Positions 4,777 through 11,046 of a stretch of DNA of 11,046 nucleotides are shown here, piece after piece. The position numbers and the translations under genes are program-made. Under the pieces are notes generated by a model that had not been told where the DNA came from, did not search any database, and was given only the letters and a program-made list of their open reading frames with translations. The stretch comes from Paramacrobiotus metropolitanus. Taxonomy: Eukaryota > Tardigrada > Eutardigrada > Parachela > Macrobiotidae. Numbering within the stretch: the first letter of the stretch is position 1; every line of letters begins with the position of its first letter. The DNA lies in contig NW_026570249.1 of NCBI RefSeq assembly GCF_019649055.1, positions 1,304,001 through 1,315,046 on the forward strand, read 5' to 3'.

Positions 4777-5296
4777 GTACTTAGGGACCTCGAACCCAGG
4801 TCTCCGAGGTCGCCATTGAGATTTTCTCATTATATAAACCGTTTCAAGGGCTGAGTCGAACTGAAGTACTCGGGGACCTCGAACTTGGGTCACCGAGGTC
4901 GCCAGCGAGATTTTCTCATTAAGCGGGCGAACGAAGCGAGCCCGCGTTTCTAATTCAAGACACGTTGAGGGTTCGATGAAACGGAAGTTCCAGTGACCTT
5001 TAGGTTGCCACGTGACCTTTGGATCGCCACCGATTTTCATGATGATTCCTATACACTTTGACATGCTGAGTCGAACTAAAGTACTCGGGGACCTCACACT
5101 GGGTCCCCGAGGTCGCCCTCACGACATGTACCATATATGCAGAGTGTGATGTGCTGAGCCGAATTTAGGTACTCGGGGACCATCGAACCCGGGTCCCTGA
5201 GGTCGCCACTATGATATATCCCACATATGCACAGGTTGCTATGCTGAGTCGAGCCGAAGTGCTCCGGGACCTCGGAACCGCGTCCCTCGAATCTGC
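4777..5296. repeat. Left arm: five 38-bp dyad units on an 88-90 bp period
   Basis: Units start GTACTCGGGGACC and end GAGGTCGCC, at 4777-4814, 4866-4903, 5081-5117, 5169-5207 and 5259-5296 (the last degenerate). Starts are 89, 215, 88 and 90 bases apart. Each unit can fold either as GGGGACC with GGTCCCC or as GACCTCG with CGAGGTC. The right arm has only four units; the unit at 4777 is the extra one. Confidence 0.8.
4923..4945. repeat. 23-bp GC-rich hairpin, left copy
   Basis: GCGGGC (4923-4928) pairs GCCCGC (4940-4945) around an 11-base loop. The same 23 bases occur in inverted orientation at 8826-8848 without a single difference, inside the 215-bp spacer between the second and third dyad units. 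Confidence 0.75.
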
Positions 5297-5371
5297 AATT
5301 ATGTTTTAACACATTTCGGAATAAATTTTTGATTATTCTAAAATTATGTCTTCTGATATTTCTGTACATAT

Positions 5372-5650
5372 CTACAACTTTTAAATATTTCTGAATATTT
5401 CTAAATATTTCTAAGTATTTCTAAATATTTCTAAACGTTTCTTAATGCTTCTAAATGTTTCTAGATACTTCTAAATATTTCTAAATTTTTTAAATATTTC
5501 TAAATATTTCTAAATATTTCTAAATATTTCTAAATATTTCTAAATATTTCTAAATATTTCTAAATATTTCTAAATATTTCTAAATATTTCTAAATATTTC
5601 TAAATATTTCTAAATATTTCTAAATATTTCTAAATATATCTAAATATTTC
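5372..5650. repeat. 10-bp tandem array TAAATATTTC
   Basis: Fourteen perfect copies of TAAATATTTC run from 5491 to 5630, followed by one variant (TAAATATATC) and one more perfect copy to 5650. Upstream, about 5372-5490 carries degenerate copies largely in the same 10-bp register. The opposite arm has only scattered, degenerate relatives, so this array expanded or was homogenised after the arms formed. Confidence 0.9.
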
Positions 5651-5655
5651 TGATT

Positions 5656-7815
5656 TTTTTAAAAAACCTAATAAATTTTCAGTTACCGGATGTCCAGATT
5701 TCTGCTTACAGTATCTGAATATATCTGAAAACTGAGCTTTCACTCGAAAATATTTTGCATTTCGTTATCTAAAAGTAAAAACCTCAATTGTTAAGCCCAA
5801 TAAAGCTTTACACCTTAATACTTGTACATGCAAAACTTTTATTCTCTAGAAGCTTTACTTTTTATTTTTTTAGAATTGTTTAAAATGCTAAGAAACCTAA
5901 GCAACAGAATTACTTAACAGCTAAAAAGATGACTGAATCTTCGAACACCAGAATATCAAGGTCGGTGCATAATGCATATACAAATATTGAAATAGCAAAA
6001 AAGTGAAGACATCTGAATAGTTCAATATATTTGATGCCAAAATACTTTAGATGTGTAAGTTTGATTATTCAAAGAGCCTAGATTTGAAGTAAATAATAGG
6101 CATAATCTTGGTTTTCCAATACGTACTACCATCTTTAAATCCATAAGAGGGCTCATTATTTGAAGTTAAATCTAAGTAGCTACCCGAAATCCACTTCAGC
6201 ACTGGTCGGGTACAATAGCCAAAACTCATTACGAACATTATTTGAGGCGTTACTTGGTTTTCAAAAATTTTGCGCGAAAACACCGATATATCAGTTCCAA
6301 TGAATTTATTATCCTATATATTTCATATACATTCATCTACACAGGATAGGTTAGCAGATGATGAAAAGCGATTCGCAATAGAACTTAACTCACAGTGTTA
6401 AGTGATGAATAAAGAATGAGATAAAGCTCGCTCGAATAAAAATAAATGGAAATCCTAAAAATTTTATGGCTGTTTAATTATTTTTATTTTAAAAATCCGA
6501 AATATCAAAGTAATTCATGATTTTTTAAAGGAAAGTAAATGATTCCTCTTAATCTTGCAATTACGGCCGAAATCAAAATCATTTTCACTTAAATTCTCTT
6601 TTGAAAAAGTTGTATTTACCCGTTCAAATTAAATTTGAATTGGGAATTTCAAAAGGATTCCTAAATTTTCTTTTTTAATTTAAAGGCAATTATTTTAAAA
6701 GCACTATGCAGTTATTTTTGAAATAGACATTATAATTAATTGCATATGATTCTCGGATAATTCTGCAGCATTAGTAAAACAATATAGTCAAAATCAATTG
6801 GAACCACGCGATACTGGGAAGAACGTAAAATGTATGCAAAACTCCGACAACAAAACTTTGATGATGCTGTCAACTGAAGTTATACAATGAGATGTTAATC
6901 GTTCCTCCATAGTGCTTTGAAGTAATTTTAATTAACCGTGCAAAATTACAGGTTGTCCGTACATTAGCGTGAACGCGTTTTTTTTTTGTGCGCAACAACC
7001 GGTCGGTAAGATTTCAGGCGGAAGTGACGGAACCAAAGTTTTGGTATTCTTTCCAAGCTTAAGAATATTTTTTTTTGTTATCTGTAATGTGTTTAGGAAA
7101 AAAACTTGCTAGATCAGTTGTTTGGTATGAAAACGGTTCACATACCTATGCGCATTTACATGTACGATTTTAAGAAGATGGTTCATAGTAAAAATTTAGA
7201 TCTGCAACTAAAAGCCCAATCTGCTAGGCTGATTCTGCAGCTTCGGCGCTTACGTGTTAAATCTTAACGCCGTCGTTGCCTTGTATATTTTAAATTTAAA
7301 ACCGCCGCCCGCTTGTCCTAAGGGCGTATGAGACTTTATACTAGGAGATACTACATACTGTATGAGATTTCAATGATTTTTAGAACAAACCGGCACATTA
7401 AAAAGTCTCATTATGAAACATTGTGTCATGTGTATTTATGTTACAACGTGTCATCCGCAGTTTAAGGAATATGAATTTATGAATTTATGATCTAAAACTT
7501 GCGGTAACCATTGAGAAATTCAATCTAAAGTGGTGTTCGAATTTATCTCTACAGTAGCATTACATAAAGTAATTTGAATTTTGTGTAGAACATAGTCAGG
7601 GATAAAAACGCAGAGGTTCTAGTTATAAAAAATTGGGACATGCCATGTATTTTATTACTTTGAAATTTAGGTATTTTAAAGTGAAATGGCGGATTTTAAA
7701 AACCTGGTTTTATTAACGAGTGTTATGCTTAAGGTATTTTATTTTTCAAATACACTCAACATTGTAATCTGAATTTTAACGTATTCGTTTTACGTAATAC
7801 AAAATGGTAGAGCAA
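5656..7815. other. AT-rich centre of the foldback element
   Basis: About 2.2 kb without a recognisable gene. The longest frame is 72 codons on the minus strand (6065-6283) and resembles nothing I know. A perfect palindrome with 8-bp arms, TTCAAATT/AATTTGAA around one A, lies at 6623-6639. A modestly GC-richer patch lies at about 6950-7040 and another at 7235-7330. There is no second transposon that I can delimit. Confidence 0.6.
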
Positions 7816-8472
7816 GTAAGAAGTAGAAATATTTAAAAATGTGTTAATAGAAGTAGAAATATTTAAAAATTAATAACGTAATTAGTATATTTATGAAACA
7901 TTCAGCAATGTATCTAGAAATAATTATATATATCAGAACCAATCAAAAAATACCAATTAATATTTTCAGAAATATCTAGAAATATATCAAAATTTTAAAA
8001 ATAAATTTAGAAAAATGTTAAAATATATCACAAAAAATATTCATAGAATTAATGAGAAATATTGAAAAAAATATGTAGAAGTATTTAGGAATATTAAAAA
8101 ATATTTAGAAATATTATATTTGGAAACATTAAGAAATACTTAGAAATTATAGAAATATGTGCAGAAATACCAGAAGCCTAATTTTATAATAATCAAAAAT
8201 AAATTCAGAAATGTGTTAAGACATATTTACAGCTATACTTTTTACTATGAAAAAATATGTTGAATTCTAGTCAGGAATAGGTCGAAAAATTTCTAGAATA
8301 ATAAAAAATATACTTAGGAATATGTCCCCGAATATGTGGAAATATAATAAGAAATATTAGTGAAAAACTTTGAAATATTTATGAATATTTAGAAATAATC
8401 TTGGTATCTACTTCCTCCAGCAGTGGTTTGATAAATCACATCAACTAGTGTGCATATAAAATAAATATCGTG
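7816..8472. repeat. Right arm, inner part: degenerate AT-rich repeats
   Basis: Sequence of AGAAATATTTA type, the complement of the left array, in degenerate form. A 22-bp word containing AAGTAGAAATATTTAAAAAT is directly repeated at 7819-7840 and 7849-7870. The stretch around 8150-8225 is a clear inverted match to 5300-5372. About 8240-8460 has no counterpart in the left arm, so the right arm gained an AT-rich insert between its last dyad unit and the matching segment. Confidence 0.65.
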
Positions 8473-8905
8473 GTGGCGACTTGGGGGACGCTGGTCCGAG
8501 AACCCCAAGCACTTCACTTCGACTCACCATAGCAACCTGTGCATATGGGATACATATCATAGTGGCGACCTCAGGGGCCCGGGTTCGATGGTTCCCGAGT
8601 ACCTAAACTGGGCTCAGCACATCACACTGTGCATATATGGTACATGTCGTGATGGCGACTTCGGGGACCCAGTGCGAGGTCCCCGAGTACTTTAGTTCGA
8701 CTCAGCATGTCAAAGTGTATAGGAATCATCATGAAAATCGGTGGCGATCCAAAGGTCACATGGCGACCTAAAGGTCACTGGAACTTCCGTTTCATCGAAC
8801 CCTCAACATGTCTTGAATTAGAAACGCGGGCTCGCTTCGTTCGCCCGCTTAATGAGAGAATCTCGGTGGCGACCTCGGTGACCCAAGTTCGAGGTCCCCG
8901 AGTAC
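8473..8905. repeat. Right arm: four dyad units in inverted order
   Basis: Units at about 8473-8512, 8562-8602, 8653-8690 and 8866-8905 correspond to left units five, four, three and two. The GTAC starts of the two outermost units are 215 bases apart, exactly as on the left (4866 and 5081). No counterpart of left unit one exists: position 8905 joins directly to the 142-bp outer segment. Confidence 0.8.
8826..8848. repeat. 23-bp GC-rich hairpin, right copy
   Basis: Exact inverted copy of 4923-4945, with GCGGGC pairing GCCCGC. Confidence 0.75.
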
Positions 8906-9047
8906 TTCATTTGAACTTCGAAAAAATTCCTCCCTCTTTTTGACCATTACAAAATTCCTCCCTCCCTCGCTTCAGAAATTCCTCCCTCTTTTTGACCACG
9001 CAGAAATTCCTCCCTCTCAAAATTCCTCCCTCTTTTTGGCCCTGGCC
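8906..9047. repeat. Outer right arm: GAGGGAGGAA repeats (inverted)
   Basis: This is the inverted counterpart of 4635-4776, equal in length. It ends in CCCTGGCC. One difference is GGCC in place of GGTC in the outermost repeat. Confidence 0.8.
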
Positions 9048-9056
9048 TTGATTTCA
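9048..9056. repeat. Right 9-bp target-site duplication of the foldback element
   Basis: TTGATTTCA matches TAGATTTCA at 4626-4634 except at the second base. Confidence 0.75.
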
Positions 9057-9720
9057 CGGTGGCGTAGTGCCCGCCCCTGTGACGCAGATGGGTGAGATGT
9101 ACCGCGAATTTACATGCGCCGAAGATGTTTTACAGCGTTTTATCAGCCAGTCGGCTTGGACGAGTTGGCAGCACCCAAACCGTTCATTAATTAGAGGTTG
9201 CTCTATTTCTGGAGTATTTTTGGTTGCTTAGGCGATGAGGCGTTAAGAAGTTATTCCTCTTTTAAGCTCCATTATTTATACGGGCCCACGGGGTGGACGG
9301 GTAATCCGACACCGAAGCTGAATTTGAACAGAACTTCCGCTCAACGTTTCAAATTTAACTGGCTGTTTTCAACCAATTGCAAAGTCTGTGAACGATTGAT
9401 TGGTTCAAGTCGCCCAATCAGCACACCGGAGGCAGGATGAAATCAATCTATTTGCTGGGTTCTGAGAACGGCAGCTCAATAGAGGTACAGAGAACCCCTG
9501 CACACAGCAAAGTTGTGGTCTCGAGTTTTTTCGGTTTGCATGCGTTTTACGCTTGGCTATGGGTACAGGGACACTCAACATGTGCGGTTTCGGGCCTTGG
9601 GCATTGTTAAAGCGCCTAACACAGCTTGTGTATGGACAATATTATATACTTGGAGGGACCGTGGTTTAACGATACAGTCACAAGTTTCCTATAAAAATTA
9701 AAGATTTGTGCTGAATACAC
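9057..9720. other. Unassigned sequence right of the foldback element
   Basis: No gene is supported. Frames of 80 codons (9198-9440, +) and 62 codons (9513-9701, +) have no recognisable motif. AACCAAT (9371-9377) and ATTGGTT (9399-9405) form a loose inverted repeat around 21 bases. Confidence 0.5.
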
Positions 9721-10055
9721 AGCCTCAGCCGCCTACGGAGATACTTACAATAAGTAACTTACACTATGGAGATACTTGAACAATACTTACAATAACAAAT
9801 ACATTATCCAGTAATTAATAAGCAATAACCACTATAGTTATTATAAATAACCATAGTATTTGCGTTTACCAAAAATTTCTAGACGATAAATAAGGCTCGT
9901 ACGATTCAAAAATTCTAAAGAGTATGCGAACGTTTGTGTGTCAGTGCTATAAAAATGAAGTACAGTAATCTCACACCGATGAACAAAATTAGTGAACGTA
10001 AGTGCTATAAGTTATGAACATAATTAATGAATACAGATATAATCAATTACAGTAC
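9721..10055. other. AT-rich segment with small direct repeats
   Basis: GGAGATACTT occurs at 9737 and 9768, and ATACTTACAATAA at 9741 and 9783. CTATAGTTATT (9832-9842) pairs AATAACCATAG (9846-9856) at 10 of 11 positions. GTGCTATAA occurs at about 9944 and 10002. No gene is seen. Confidence 0.55.
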
Positions 10056-10057
10056 TA

Positions 10058-10993
10058 CAGAGGGTTATTCAGCCAAGTGTGGTCAGCGCATTAAAAAAAT
10101 TCCTATAATTCAGCCGTTGCGCAGAGTCAGATTCTAATAATTGTTTTATTATGGCAAATTAGTTTTGATGCTTTCTGCAAGTTTTTGTGACAATCGAGCT
10201 TAAACAGCCCGCAATATTGGCTATTGACCGAAAGACTTCGACTCTAAACCTTTGACCAGGCAAAATTTGGCTTTAGATGATCTGGCCTTAAAAGGATCGT
10301 CTGCTTTTCAAATCTGGATGGTTTTAATTGTGAAAAACGACGACCCGAATATTTTTTTATAGCAAAAACGATTCGATATTCTTGCGCGTTCTTGCGGTAG
10401 GACGGCTGGAAAAAACGCGAAAACAGGAAGACACTCGCAGGAGCCATGCTCAATGTGCGAATTCTTACTCACGGAGCTATAGCTATCCTTTTCGTTCCTC
10501 CACAAACTAAAGTTGTAACGCAGGTCTTCCTTCACAATTTACAATGTTCATTAATCGAAAAAGACGATCCACGGATAAGCCTGGCAGAGAGGAAGAAGTC
10601 ATCCAGAACCAGAGATGTGCTCCCGGGAGCACTGCTGAGAAAACAAGGATGTTGCTTCCTGATCGAAAAAAACTAGTAATTCCTTCTGAAAAAGGATTGT
10701 TCGAAACCCATGACAGGTTTCCAGTCGATTATGGCGAAAACCCAAATTTTAAATTAATTTTGAGTAAAGGGAATCCATTTCCTATAGCTGAACTGGTCAA
10801 CTGTTGCCAACATGGGGGGATGAACTTAATTTTTTCCTGGGCTACAGGATAACGAAATCTTGGCTCGGTTGAATTCAAAATGTGATTGAATGTTGTGGCT
10901 ATCTGATAAAATTTTTAAAAAAGAAAAATGAGCCTGCAACGGCTAAGCAGAAATTTTCCAAAAAGTGACCACACTTGGCTGAATAACCCTCTG
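10058..10993. mobile_element. Tc1/mariner-like element, 936 bp, non-autonomous or decayed
   Basis: Perfect 28-bp inverted repeats form the ends. The left one starts CAGAGGGTTATTCAGCCAAG (10058-10085), and its complement is at 10966-10993. TA lies just outside both ends (10056-10057 and 10994-10995), the target duplication of Tc1/mariner elements. GCAACGGCT (about 10938) and its complement (about 10109) form a further inner inverted match. Open frames of 69-102 codons exist on both strands, but none shows a clear DDE transposase. Complete relatives encode about 340 residues in 1.3-1.7 kb, so this copy is shortened or a MITE. The perfect ends suggest recent mobility with help from another copy. 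Confidence 0.85.
10617..10632. repeat. Perfect 16-bp palindrome
   Basis: GTGCTCCC is followed immediately by GGGAGCAC, inside the Tc1/mariner-like element. It lies in none of the terminal repeats and its role is unknown. Confidence 0.6.
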
Positions 10994-10994
10994 T

Positions 10995-11034
10995 ATACTG
11001 CAATAACAAATCTAAATAATCCAGCAAGTAATTT
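10995..11034. repeat. Diverged copy of the segment at 9783-9821
   Basis: Starting from ATACTGCAATAACAAAT, this segment resembles ATACTTACAATAACAAAT at 9783, and the likeness continues through ATCCAG and AGTAATT. The two copies are in direct orientation about 1.2 kb apart and bracket the Tc1/mariner-like element. Confidence 0.5.
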
Positions 11035-11046
11035 AAAACGCTACTG

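Larger units (their letters stand above)
4635..9047. mobile_element. Giant foldback DNA transposon, 4413 bp, non-autonomous
   Basis: The ends are GGCCAGGG at 4635 and its complement at 9047, flanked by a near-perfect 9-bp duplication. Long inverted arms (about 1.0 kb left, 1.2 kb right) carry, from outside inwards, GAGGGAGGAA-type short repeats, units of about 88-90 bp with GGGGACC/GAGGTCGCC dyads, and an AT-rich array. The centre (about 5656-7815) has no transposase frame. Long minisatellite arms with 9-bp duplications are known from Drosophila Foldback elements and from Rehavkus/Mutator-like elements, and I infer one of these. A hAT assignment fails because the 8 bases outside the nested CAGGG do not match. 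Two open frames in the arms (4768-5097 on -, 8707-8943 on +) give the same peptide only because the arms are inverted copies. Confidence 0.85.

Noticed and set aside
4768-5097. 109-codon minus frame, sharing a peptide with the 78-codon plus frame at 8707-8943
   Set aside because: The shared peptide looks like conservation but results from the two arms being inverted copies of each other. The reading frame crosses the tandem dyad units.
8580-8700. tRNA-like T-arm words (GGTTCGA, AGTTCGA) in the arm units
   Set aside because: The spacing after GTTCGA does not fit the B-box consensus, no A box precedes it, and the words belong to the GGGGACC dyad unit.
4631-9050. Reading the 4.4-kb element as a hAT element with terminal CAGGG
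   Set aside because: CAGGG is nested two to four bases inside the inverted repeat. The 8 bases outside it do not match left to right, whereas the GGCC boundary gives a 9-bp duplication with one mismatch.
10544-10852. 102-codon frame as a Tc1/mariner transposase fragment
   Set aside because: Only a short C-terminal stretch (QHGG then a hydrophobic run with W) is faintly reminiscent. The catalytic acidic residues and an N-terminal DNA-binding domain are not visible. It is kept as a test, not as a gene.

Overview
This window looks like repeat-rich, non-coding nuclear DNA from a eukaryote. An animal, perhaps an arthropod, would fit the transposon types, but nothing in the sequence names the organism. 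No open reading frame exceeds about 166 codons, none has a recognisable protein domain, and I call no functional gene. What the window holds is structure: inverted repeats at every scale and at least three DNA transposons whose ends and target-site duplications can be read directly.

Region by region. Positions 1-2160 are a GC-rich stretch packed with short hairpins, built from diverged repeats. Its signature is a hairpin with a CAATA loop closed by CC/GG. It occurs 11 times on the + strand up to position 2469, with a possible twelfth copy at 4616. Its stem sequence differs from copy to copy but still pairs. A second hairpin family (1896-1934 and 1967-2004) also changes both sides of its stem together. 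Positions 2160-2310 are T-rich with a (GA)7 tract. Positions 2311-2697 are GC-rich and share segments with the first region.

Positions 2706-3429 are a 724-bp non-autonomous hAT-type element with 16-bp perfect terminal inverted repeats (TIRs), a perfect 8-bp target duplication and GGGCGC-rich subterminal arrays. Positions 3472-3641 are a small foldback repeat. Positions 3642-4625 are unassigned sequence with small direct repeats.

Positions 4635-9047 are a 4413-bp giant foldback element. It has long inverted arms made of tandem subrepeats, a 2.2-kb AT-rich centre without a transposase, and a 9-bp target duplication matching at 8 of 9 positions. This architecture recalls Foldback or Rehavkus/Mutator-like elements. 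It sits inside the possible twelfth CAATA hairpin.

Positions 9057-10057 are unassigned. Positions 10058-10993 are a 936-bp Tc1/mariner-like element with 28-bp perfect TIRs flanked by TA.

The elements do not form a pathway. All appear non-autonomous and would need transposases encoded elsewhere. The part most likely to be undescribed is the hairpin-dense region 1-2470, where covariation and the excess of G-T over A-C pairs hint at selection on an RNA read from the + strand, although mutation of old palindromes is a real alternative.
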